64,000 bases of DNA from Rotaria socialis (lineage: Eukaryota; Rotifera; Eurotatoria; Philodinida; Philodinidae): the NCBI GenBank assembly GCA_905331475.1, contig CAJNYU010000545.1, positions 1 through 64,000 of the forward strand, written 5' to 3'. This document shows, one piece after another, positions 47,127-56,714 of this stretch. Position numbers and translations under genes: made by a program. Below the pieces are notes generated by a model. It did not search any database. It was given only the letters and a program-made list of their open reading frames with translations, and was not told the origin of the DNA. Each line of letters opens with the position of its first letter. Position 1 is the stretch's first letter.

Positions 47127-47202
47127 AATGGTGCACAAGCCGGGTTTTTGATTCGCCATATGATTTATGAAGAATTAGATAGATTAAGTGTTTTCAAATT
47201 GA

Positions 47203-48111
47203 ACAAAGAAGATCGTTAAAAGGTTAATTGCTAGTTATGTTATTAAATCATTCGAAAACATTACCAGCATTCAGTGGCAATCAAACCAATATGCCGTTCA
47301 GTGGCTGAAAGACATTACAGATGGATTGAATTATGCTGAATATACTGACGATCGCAAAACATTTATTATATCGGAGTATCTAAAAAGTGATGCCAGGCTA
47401 TGGCTCTTCGGAAATTTGTTCGTATTGGATTCATGGCCAATATTTATTCAGGAATTTAAAAAAGAATTTGCGCCAACATTACTGAAGGAAGATGGTATGT
47501 CTCAAGTAAACGAGTGCGTGTATGAGTTAGACAAAACGATGTTATATTGTGATAATGGTATTAAAGAGGAATACAATTGCGAATTATTTGAAGAAAAAGA
47601 AGTACATTTAGATTATTGCAACATTAAATTAGTTGAATTAAATAATATTGTCTTGCTCAATACGTGCATTGTAGAAAGTGATGAAAACAGTTGTGAGATG
47701 GTTTGGCCTGATGGATGCGAAACATGGTTCATTCATGATGAATTGCCGCAGCGATATCAATTTATTCGATCCAAACAACCAGATGTACCCTTTAACTCAA
47801 CATCAAATATTGATGATAAATTTTCTCAAGAAAATTTATTGAATTGTATCAATGTCTTATCGTCGTCTGTTATGAGCGATAAATATATTTTCGCTAGTGA
47901 CAATCTTGAAGCATTTGGTAATCCATTAAAATTACATGTAAAATACAGTGATATTTTCTCATTTTTTCTGTTTCTTCGTAAATTATGTCCCGTGATAAAC
48001 ACCTGCTCTCGAATTTTTACTGGTGATACAGCAGGTTCATATTTCTGCCACGATGTTATGCCGTATGATACAGAAGATCGCGACTGGTTCCGGTGCTTAG
48101 CTGTTCCATAG
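47203..48111 (+). pseudogene. Gag-like open frame of the LTR element
   Basis: Open from after a TGA at 47200 to the stop at 48111 (302 codons) but lacking an early ATG. The first 90 residues resemble a retrotransposon gag capsid segment: QWLKDITDGLNYAEYTDDRK, then a KSDARLWLF helix and WPIFIQEFKKEFAPTL. The remaining 200 residues are acidic and cysteine-containing, with no zinc knuckle, protease or RT motif; they may derive from a rearranged downstream region. The absence of pol domains marks a non-autonomous derivative. Confidence 0.6.
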
Positions 48112-48466
48112 TATTGTATGCCGATAAAACTCGTTATTTGAGATGAACGTGCATGTTCAGTCCGCTTTATAGTTAATATGGTTGTGGCCACCAGTCGCTG
48201 CTAGCCTCTTTCTTCGTTTTTTTCTGATATATTTTTAAATGTTTAAATTTATCATTATTTTTTTTCACTTATGCATATTGGTACTCTTACATTTTTCTTT
48301 CTTATATGTGCTGAATTTCAATTTACGTCACTTTCAAATTCATTTAATCGTTTCTTACATTATTTTTTGTTCTATCTTTTCATTTGGTTTGTAACTTTTT
48401 ACTGAGTTTTTTCCTTTCGTCCTCCATTTCGTTCTCTCTGTGTGTATTTTCTGTCAGTGAGGGAAG

Positions 48467-48668
48467 TGTTATGTCAGGACATATCTGTCCTGTCATAAGT
48501 ATGTTCTCTCTTCTTCTCTCTGTTTCATTCTCTCACGTTTACAATCATTCCATTCTTCTTCTCTTATCTATTCTATTTAAGTGAGTGTTAATGTTTAAAG
48601 AAGGGGGATTATTGCTGGTGAAAATATAATAATACGAAGAAGGCGAAATAAAAAAGAAGATTGTAACA
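48467..48668 (+). repeat. 3' LTR
   Basis: 202 bp, same length as the 5' copy, about eight substitutions and no indels. Confidence 0.88.
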
Positions 48669-50406
48669 TGTGCCTAGGAGAACCACTAAAAGGAGAACAA
48701 AAATAACGGCAATATTTTCACTGAATAAGATTTGAAATTTTCACATCGATGAATAGACACTTATTGATTTGAGAATCCTTTTTCAATTTCATTTTCCATT
48801 GAAATTAATTCTGAAATCTATGCCAAATATGAGGTAGGATCTTCTTTCTCTCTATTAAAATAAGCACTTAACATATCAGTTAATCCAATGTAGATTAATT
48901 TTTAATAGAACAGCTGCATCACCTCAAGACACAAAAGAGAACTTTTCTAGAAAAATTTTCAATGTCTTTTACTACAATGATTAGATCGAATAATTCTGAA
49001 GATGTTCGGACTCTTCTTTAGACTAGGACTTCTTTTGAACACTCGGCCTATGACTTCAAAATACAAGAATTCACAATACTAACTTGAATGTATCACGGTA
49101 TGAACTATAAGGCAATTGGTTCATCTCTGATGTGAAATATTCATTAAAGACCAGATTCAAACTGCTTCTTGTTGAGTATCACTTGTTGATGATGCAACTG
49201 AAACTATTGAAATAGGATTATCATTTTCATTCAATAATAATCGAATCGATTGATGAATAAATTTTCAGGAAAAGATTCAAAGATAATCGATTATCAAGAC
49301 AATTATTCCATAGTCTATTGGGTAGAATATGAAATTGGATTGAAATAATTATCAGAAGTAACAAGAAAAGATCAAAATGATCTTTTCCAGACTAACTTTA
49401 CTTTGATCGTTTTGTTTTCTAGGAGAAATCATTATGGAAAAAACTTGTCAGCTGTATCGATGAATCGTCTTGCCATTTCTTTTCCTATTGATCAATGTAA
49501 AACTCATCCATTGTCAGAGGTTTCTCGGTTAATCAATGAATATCAATTGAAGCTAATCAATCTGCCTGAATCTTCTCTCCCGAAAGCAGAAAAACGATGA
49601 GATACTTACAAAATATTCTTGATCAATCTGAGTGATTTATCCGAGAGAAACTATTGAATAATAGCATCAGGAGAAAATCAAATATGTATATGATCAATCT
49701 CGTTCATCATCAATATTTGTCAATATCAATAGTTAGTTCAATCGACAAAATAATATGGATTTTGTATTTTCTTTTCTGAACGTCATTGAGCACAAGTTAA
49801 ATGAAGACGAAGAAAATCTTCTATGTTTTAAAAATCAACGTCACATAATCAACTAAAGCCTTAAAATAGATATTCAACAGAGATAGGCATAAAGCAAATT
49901 TTCTGTTTTGCCGCAGACCATTGTTCTGCGCTCATCTGTAGTACAGACCAGGAGAAGAAGAATCAACTCTTGACAAGACAAAATAGAAAAGGTTTTTCTT
50001 TCCTTCACCGACATAGAAAAAGAAGAAGAAAAAAAACTGCTAACGAGACGCAAAAGCGGGGAATGTCATCATCCTTTCTCACAACCATTGGGTGACATTT
50101 CGCTGAAAAGATTGAGGGTACAACATACATACACACACACATTTGATCATCTGCTCAGACGTAAAGGTGTATGTAGATGCAGATTATACATTGATGATCA
50201 CAGTCGATAAGGCTCTTTAGAGAGAAACGTGTTTATAGTATTTTTATTTTGACGGTCAATTTGGAAAGATTGTTTCATTAATTTTATTCGAAGAGATGAC
50301 AATAATTGATTGTTCGAGTATTAATAATGAAATTTTTGGTCATTTGATAATAATCAATCAAATGGTAACAACAACTCGATGTACATAAACAATGTTTAAT
50401 ATCTAC
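48669..50406. other. Degenerate region with coding-like fragments
   Basis: About 1.7 kb. A plus-strand fragment from about 49423 (after a TTTTCTAG acceptor) to 49600 encodes LSEVSRLINEYQLKLINL and a basic end. A minus-strand fragment 49267-49157 encodes HQSIRLLLNENDNPISIV, ending DTQQEAV and a stop. Neither could be joined to a gene. A CACACA run lies at 50133-50141. Confidence 0.35.
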
Positions 50407-50685
50407 TCAATGGAAATTAGAGCTATGGTTATTTTTCTCTACAAAACTTATTCCTTTTTTCAACGATTCAATTAAATTAGGCAGCTCGAAATTTGTTTTA
50501 CGGCGAACGAATGAATCCAATTCCATCTTGTCAATTCTCAGATAGAAATATTTCCTCATCTTCATCAATTTCATTTGCTCTTTCTTATCAGCAATTTGAA
50601 TGATTTGGTTGAACACTTCAGTTAATACTCCGGTAGCTTCATCAAATTTTCCTGAAACACTTTTTTCATTCACAAAATTATCCAC
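50407..50685 (-). pseudogene. Helical coding fragment, unrecognised
   Basis: A 92-codon frame without ATG at its start, rich in Lys/Glu, with FDEATGVLTEVFNQIIQIADK and an acidic helical style. Upstream on the same strand another frame (SEYEREGVDVDVLVDEGTE) reads well but is shifted, as if by an intron or frameshift. It could be a remnant of a gene whose other pieces lie at 51.0 and 52.0 kb. Not recognised. Confidence 0.3.
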
Positions 50686-51021
50686 ATCAATGATAATAAT
50701 TCAGTCCCTTCATCAACCAAGACATCAACGTCAACTCCTTCTCTCTCATATTCACTACTGATGATAATGATGGATAGTACAGGTTAGACATCATATGAAT
50801 TTCCTTGGAGACCTTTTCTATTGACTGCAATATTTATTTCAATAAGAAAATCTAGAAAATCTATCTTGGGATCGAACGAGTATTTATTTCTTAACTGAAC
50901 TCTTCTTTTATATTTTCCATGGAACTTCTACAAAGTCTGGATAAAGATGAAAAATGAAAAGATCAATGTCAATACAATAAATCATCCCAAAGTGACATTG
51001 TTTGAAGATTTTCAATAGAAA

Positions 51022-51160
51022 CTAATATTGGTTAAAGATTTTCTTTGATAGATGATCAATCGAATCATTTGAAAAATTCTCTTGCTCTAATTGTTCAACC
51101 ATTGAAAATACATCCGAAGATTGTTCAGCATTCATTTGAATATTGACCTGGGATTTCTTT
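51022..51160 (-). pseudogene. Terminal exon-like fragment
   Basis: After a GTGTAG acceptor the frame reads 45 residues (SSDVFSMVEQLEQENF, ending KKIFNQY) to a TAG at 51022. Acidic and helical. It looks like the last exon of a gene, but the upstream exon is not identified; the inverted repeat at 51.2-52.0 kb now lies there. Confidence 0.35.
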
Positions 51161-51218
51161 CTACACAAAAACAATCCATTTAACAATGAAATAAATAAAA
51201 AAAGGTTTTTATTTCAAT

Positions 51219-51449
51219 ATTGAATTAACGATGCAACAGAGAGAAAGATTTCGAGTGTCAATCATTATGATTGATCTAATTGTTTTTGGTTTTTCTTTTT
51301 CATTATTTTACTGCTTAATAAATGAAAAAAAATGAATGAATACATACGTAATGACGTTCATCTTGATTGAATTTTCGATCTTAACGGTCACCTTCGCATT
51401 CATTTCTTGTTAATGTTAACTATATATAGTTAAAACGTTCACTGAACCC
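51219..51449 (+). repeat. Left arm of a diverged inverted duplication
   Basis: About 230 bp, some 85-90% similar by eye to the reverse complement of 51738-51966. Shared blocks include TCAATCATTATGATTGATC, TGACGTTCATCTTGATTGAA and TTTCGATCTTAACGGTCA. Confidence 0.8.
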
Positions 51450-51737
51450 ATCGTCAATACAATATTGAAATTAGAAATTTTGTGTTTATTCATTGCATGC
51501 AAGTAGTTAACTTGATACAAGCAGCCAAAAACATGCTGAATATGAATATTCTCTATTTAAAGAAGGAATCAAACAATCTCAAATAAATTTCAATGTGATT
51601 GAACAATAGTGATAGATGATGGTTATGGTCGTGATTCGACAACAACAGATGCTGATACTGGCCGTGGTTGTGGTTATATGCATCAGTAGATGAAAGAATT
51701 AATTTTCGTTCAAGTTAAATAATTTGTTTATGGTGAT

Positions 51738-51966
51738 GGTTTAGTGAGCATTTGACCTATATATAGTTAAGATTAACAAGAAATGACTATGAAGATGACC
51801 GTTAAGATCGAAAATTCAATCAAGATGAACGTCATTATATATATATTCATTCTTTTTTTTTCATTTATTAAGAAACAAAACAACGAAAAAGAAAAGCAAA
51901 AACAATAAGATCAATCATAATGATTGACACTCAAAATCTCTCGCTCTGCTGCATCATCAATACAAT
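51738..51966 (-). repeat. Right arm of the inverted duplication
   Basis: Its outer end overlaps the 3' end of the coding remnant at 51960-52252 (minus), so the duplication copied part of that gene. About 290 bp separate the two arms. Confidence 0.8.
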
Positions 51967-52252
51967 AATCAATTAACAAATCTTTCATCTATTCAAAGAT
52001 TTACTTGGCTAAATGAAACTCTTCTTTTGTAATTCCATTTTTTAGAACTTGGCTAAATTCATTTCAAACACTTTTGGCCATTTTATTAGCATCAATTTGA
52101 TTATACATGATATGAACAACAAAGAAATCTGATTCAATATAATGAAAATAAAGATATGAAACTTTTAAAGACAGATGAAAAAAGTCTTGATTTATAACGA
52201 ATTTGACCAGATGTATCAGAAACAGCTTGAGCAAAAATCAAATTGACTTAAC
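51930..52252 (-). pseudogene. Decayed fragment, possibly of an M16-like metallopeptidase
   Basis: Reading the minus strand, one frame gives AQAVSDTSGQIRYKSRLFSS; after a one-base shift another gives YIESDFFVVHIMYNQIDANK, then NEFSQVLKNGITKEEFHLAK and MKDLLIDYCIDDAAERE. Stops TGA, TAA and TAG interrupt it within 25 codons. The pattern of a helix followed by NGITKEEFHLAK recalls the GITEEEL-x-xAK element of M16 peptidases, but that is only a weak resemblance. Clearly a pseudogene. Confidence 0.45.
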
Positions 52253-52269
52253 CATTGAGAAGAGTGATC

Positions 52270-52600
52270 CCAGGTCGATCAAAACGGACCACCCTAAACC
52301 GGCGTAACATTACCGTAAACGGTCGTTTTTGTATCGTATTCCGGCGTAAAACGGTCGTTTTAAGCCGAATTAAGGCGTTTTAACAGGGGTAGTATTGCGA
52401 CCATACGCAGACACCGTATATCAGCCGTAAAACCGGCGTAATATTATCGTATTCTATAGAACATGCGGCCGTATTACTGCCCCTGTTATACAGGGAAAAT
52501 ACGGCACGTCTTACGTGCCGTATTTGTATCGTATACGACCGTTTACTGATCGTTTTCTTCGACCGAGGATGATGTGTTGACGTATCTACAAAAGAGATGA
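52270..52600. repeat. GC-rich palindromic island with repeated CGGCGTAA / ACGGTCGT motifs
   Basis: The base composition changes sharply from the surroundings. CCGGCGTAA occurs three times (about 52300, 52342, 52433), GTAAACGGTCGT near 52314 recurs inverted as ACGACCGTTTAC near 52534, and AACAGGGG near 52382 recurs inverted as CCCCTGTT near 52482. A perfect 13-bp stem with a CTT loop lies at 52497-52525. No coding frame recognised. Confidence 0.7.
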
Positions 52601-52652
52601 GACAGACCAACATATATTACTATCGAAGTGACAAAAAAAAACAAAAAGTTAC

Positions 52653-53846
52653 AGCAATAAGTTTGACATTTGAATTTTGATTATTTGGCAAATTTAGTAT
52701 GTGTTCGATTGCGCGTTTTAACAAATCGAGAACCCCAAGAGCCGAATCAGATTCGAGTTCATTGCAAATTCCCATAATGATTTGAACATACTCACATCGA
52801 GCATTAGATGACAAAGAGTATTGTCCATGTTTAAGACAAGCCATCATGAGTTGTTTCTGAAATGAATCGAGCAGTATGAGACTGTCGGCTGTCTTGATGA
52901 TCTTATGTAAAAAAAATTTTAAAGCCATGCTACATGATAGAAAGATTTTTAGGAAATATTTGTTTTTGTCATCATGCTTACGGCCCTAGACAAACATCTT
53001 GTAAGCAAGATCTTGGCCAAGATACAAGGTACAGATATGTTAACAGATCTTGGAAATTCAGGTACAAGATAACTGTATTATCTTGTACCCAATATCTAAT
53101 TACAGATCTTACATAAGAATCCATTAAATCATGGATGCACACTAAAATAATACCTGCTGCATTCTTTAATATTTTTTCAATTTATTTTCATTTTAATTAT
53201 TCCTCTTCCGAATTCCAGCAAGTCAGATGTTGGGATCTGACTGGCTATAAATTGGTCCGATATCCGTCGGACCAATTAGGGAAGTGCTCTCTCGATCATC
53301 GATCGAGATCAGCATTCTCTCAAATAATCGAGAAATAGTTGAGAAAAAAAAATTTGAAAATTTGTATTTCGTATGTTCAATCATGCTGTTCATATACAGC
53401 TGCGTATGCATTTAAAAAACGGTGAATGACTAGAGAGCATGAAAATACACTAATGATGTCGCTTTCTGTTTCGCTCAAGATCTTATCGGAAGATAATAGT
53501 ACACAATATTTTTTCCATGATCTTGCCAAGATCTTAAGTACAGATTTATCTGATACAACCAAGATATGTACATACAAATTATCTTTTTAAGATCTTAATA
53601 AGATCTTACTTACCGATCCCAATATTCCCAGATTTTGCTTACAAGATGTTCGACTAGGGAGAGACCTTTCATTGAAACTTGATGAGAACCTATAATCAGA
53701 CCATATAAAGTCATAATATCAATCTGAAGTTCATCATTCGTAGGCGAATATAGAGCATCAGTAGATGTTGTCGCTTGGTGATCATCCCCACTATATAAAA
53801 TGTTCGACAAGAGCATAATACGTTGGCATATTATGTCAATATTAAC
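52653..53846 (-). CDS. Partial gene for an all-helical protein (two exons seen)
   Basis: Exon 53846-53614 (5' end lost in the poly-C/N gap) ends LVEHLVSKIWEYWDR at a GTAAGT donor in phase 2. Exon 52929-52653, after a CATGTAG acceptor, begins MALKFFLHKIIKTADSLILL and runs to a possible GTAACT donor. The joined sequence is amphipathic, helical and HEAT/ARM-like (KQLMMACLKHGQYSLSSNAR, then ALGVLDLLKRAIEHILNLP). No family recognised. The 684-nt intron contains an inverted partial copy of the first exon and AAGATCTT-rich DNA. The 3' continuation is lost in the GC-rich island. Confidence 0.5.
52984..53659. repeat. Intronic inverted repeat pair with AAGATCTT-rich interior
   Basis: CCCTAGACAAACATCTTGTA at 52984 and onward to 53012 matches the complement of 53631-53659 at about 26 of 29 bases. 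The right copy is coding sequence of the neighbouring exon (VEHLVSKI). The interior holds many AAGATCTT or GATCTTG units near both ends. Confidence 0.6.
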
Positions 53847-53848
53847 CC

Positions 53849-53970
53849 CCCCCCCCCCCCCCAAAAAAACCACCACCCAAAAAAAAAAAAGACCACNNNN
53901 NNNNNNNNNNNNNNNNNNNNNNNNNNNNNNNNNNNNNNNNNNNNNNNNNNNNNNNNNNNNNNNNNNNNNN
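53849..53970. other. Assembly gap: poly-C tract and 74 N
   Basis: A run of C (about 53849-53864), then A-rich sequence, then N at 53897-53970. The sequence here is unreliable. Confidence 0.95.
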
Positions 53971-55560
53971 TTTTTTCATTCAACCACGATAGAAAACAGT
54001 AAAATCAACGAATAGAGCGCATTCTAGTGTTTGAAATGAATAAAACCAGCAGAAAAAATGTCAAAACAAATAGCATAGCTATATATAGAATTCTCCGAAA
54101 AATCTATAACAGAAGGCCACCCCAAATAAAACGCCACCAAAAAAGGAGCGATTCGAAAAATCCTAATAGAAAGTCATGGCTTCCAGATCTGAGGGGGGGG
54201 GGTAATCGTAGCTTCCGTAAAACCATTGTTCATCAACAAAGCCCGAACATTATCGGCAATGATTTTCGTAAATGATGAACTATTAGTAATATTCAGTGGT
54301 GTAGTCTAGAACAATAAAGTAATGTATAATACATAACTTGATTCGCTTCGAATTCATTACTCACAATGCTCGACATGGAAGATATCACGTTGATCTAAAA
54401 GAAACATTGACAAATTCAAATATGTTAGCTCATTTATCAGCTCTGTTTCAGACTGGACAAATCCAATTTCTAACTATTCATGTGTAAAAGGAACGGAGAA
54501 GCAGAGCTAGATAAATGAGAAAAATAATCATTCTGTATGATTTATTCAATCCAAAAAAGATATCAACTACTCTTAAAAAGCATTGATTAAAGTATCCATT
54601 TCGTTTTTACTGACTCTATAATTATTTCTCTGGGGATATTTTTTCTATTGTTCTGATGTAAAATTCATCACCTTTCTAATTCTTCAGCTGTAAGCAATCG
54701 AACGAGAAAATTTTTAGATAAAGGTTAAATTTTGACAATGAAATTCAACAGAAATATCTATAACACACTGAGACTATTATGCTTTATCGAACATCTTATG
54801 ATTTACTAATAGTTATGTGATTACATTGAATTTTTTTTCTTTTTATTTGTTTATTCGTCGTCTGGTAATAACCGACAGACACTCGTATATATTCAAAAGA
54901 GAAGGACTAGAATTCGAAACAAGAAAATGTGATCATCTATATTATATGATACAATTGTTTTTCAGTTCTTCAGGAACTTTCATATGATTGGTTGCAGAAC
55001 GAAGAAAAAGTATACATATATATGTTCGTTATAGAACGAAGGAAATATCTGCATTATATTATACAAGTTTTCCAGTTCAGGATCGTTTCTTTTTTAAATT
55101 AAATCTATTCTTCTCTTAATATTAAAGTTCAACCCTTCACAGGGCCTCCCAGCCCTTCACAAGGCATTCCAGCCCTCCACAGGGATCTCTAGTCTATCTC
55201 TATTTTCATCAGTATCGAAGGGCAGTAGTGAAATGATCATCGCACATATCTCGTGGTGTCACTCCTTTCTATCTTTTCTCTCGTCTCTTTTGTTCTCTTT
55301 TCTCACTCTTATATAAACACTTGCTCTATATGAGAAAGGCACGATTTGTAATGTGAAGACGTCCAATACAGCTGTTGTCCTCTTGGACTGGCACTTTCAC
55401 CATCCTTTTCGTCACAAGTAATAGTAGTACATCGTCGTCATCGTTATTAACCATGACTCCAATAAAAACAACACAAAAAACCTTTGCTTATAATCCATCG
55501 ATTTAAGCTCTGTCGTAAAAAAATGAATTTCGTTTTCTTTCCTTATTAAATTCTCTTCTA
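53971..55560. other. Non-coding, with a short tandem repeat
   Basis: No gene recognised. A G run (about 54191-54202) and three diverged 20-bp units at about 55134-55193 (CCCTTCACAGGGCCTCCCAG and variants) are the only structures seen. Confidence 0.5.
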
Positions 55561-55565
55561 TCATA

Positions 55566-56460
55566 GGAACTACACAAGTCAGCGACGTCTGGTTACAAAA
55601 GCATTCATCATTTCAGCCAGCTTTAAAAATATTTAGTAAGTTTCTCTTATTTTATATTTTTCTTTTGAATTACATAAAAATCTAATAGCAAATACGTAGT
55701 TTCCTATATAAAAAAAAAGAGAATCATCGCTGCCATTCATCATTGTCTATTATACGTGATAATCATCTCATGTTTGGTCTTGTCTATGTCTATGCTAAAA
55801 GTGTACTTCTGCGGCATCGTAAGTTTCATTTTTTTTTATCTTTATTTTCTTTTTCTTTTTTCTATTTATTATAGATGATGTTGAAACACTTTCTAACGAT
55901 GGAGTTGTACAGCGATAAGAAAAATGTTTTTGTTAATAATGAAAAGAAAAAAAATTATCTTTTTGTTTTTTAAGATTTGTTTTTCAATTTGATGCTCCGA
56001 GTAAATTAAAAATACTTCGCAAACAAGAAATGATCTTATCTGATGTTCAATGGCATATTGATATCGATGAAAGCTCATTACCTGATAAAAGAATGTTATT
56101 TGAATGAGATTTTTCAATTGAAACTCCTCCTGAGCCAACACCAACGGAATTTGTTCAATCGTTTGTTTGTTATTATTGTTATCTCCCTGCCTTCTCTTTT
56201 TATTGCACTCGATTTTTAGGATAACTTGCACCACTTCCATGGAATGGATATTCCTAAGTTAAGTCATGAAAAAAGTATAATTTTATTGCCTGATATTGAA
56301 GTAGGTATTATTTGAAATTGATAGATGAAAATGAATATGTTTTTATTTTAGAAATCTATGCCGAAATTTGATATGATACAATTGATGATCGTTTTGGTGA
56401 ATCATTACCAGCACTAGCACCGATAACTGCAATGGATATTGTTGATCAAACATTCTTTGG
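55566..56460 (+). pseudogene. Decayed multi-exon gene, unrecognised
   Basis: Coding-like pieces in order: QVSDVWLQKHSSFQPALKIF (about 55577-55636), FQFDAPSKLKILRKQEMILS and DVQWHIDIDESSLPDKRMLF (about 55983-56104), then a TGA, DFSIETPPEPTPTEF, HHFHGMDIPKLSHEKSIILL (about 56229-56290) and, after a TTTTAG acceptor, YDTIDDRFGESLPALAPITA, ending VDQTFF at 56458. Frames shift and two TGA stops stand where Trp would fit. It ends at a telomere-like repeat. The family is not recognised. Confidence 0.45.
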
Positions 56461-56506
56461 GTGTGCGTGTGGGCTCACACGATATTAACCTACATACACC
56501 CACACC
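56456..56506. repeat. Telomere-like palindromic repeat
   Basis: TTGGGTGTGCGTGTGGG (about 56457-56473) and, inverted, ACACCCACACC (56496-56506). It directly abuts the decayed gene. Confidence 0.55.
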
Positions 56507-56528
56507 ATTATGTTTTTAACTTGAAGTT

Positions 56529-56714
56529 TAGGCATTATTAGCATTAGAAATTATTAATATCAAGGTACTAGCATTAATAAGGATTAATTTTAACTATAAT
56601 GCATCATTTCACAGAGCAGAACAAAATTGTTCTGTTTTAGGAAACTATATATTACAGTTAAAACTAATGCTAAATTAATGGTAAGACCTTGGTATTAGTT
56701 AATTCTAATGCCTA
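56529..56714. mobile_element. Small inverted-repeat (MITE-like) element
   Basis: TAGGCATTA at the left end and TAATGCCTA at the right end begin an imperfect inverted repeat over most of its 186 bp, including CAAGGT/ACCTTG blocks. The centre is a GAACAAAATTGTTC palindrome. No clear target duplication was found. Confidence 0.5.

Larger units (their letters stand above)
46925..48668 (+). mobile_element. Short LTR retrotransposon, 1,744 bp, internally deleted
   Basis: Two 202-bp direct repeats bound the element: 46925-47126 and 48467-48668. They start TGTTATGTCAGG and end GATTGTAACA, differ at about eight positions (about 96% identical), and carry an inverted CAGGACA/TGTCCTG pair near the start. 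A TGG-beginning primer-binding-site candidate starts at 47129, and a purine-rich GTGAGGGAAG precedes the 3' LTR. The 1,340-bp interior has only a gag-like frame; protease, RT and integrase are missing. No target duplication is seen (ATCTT versus TGTGC). Confidence 0.88.

Noticed and set aside
52984..53659. piggyBac-like transposon (CCCTAG ends)
   Set aside because: No TTAA flanks, and the right end is coding sequence of an exon with an intact splice donor beyond it.
51930..56460. Possible reassignment of TGA to Trp, since three in-frame TGA stand where Trp would fit
   Set aside because: Good genes in the same window end in TGA (for example PPIL2, the sushi gene and the GRDP-like gene), and these fragments carry other stops and frameshifts, so ordinary decay is enough.
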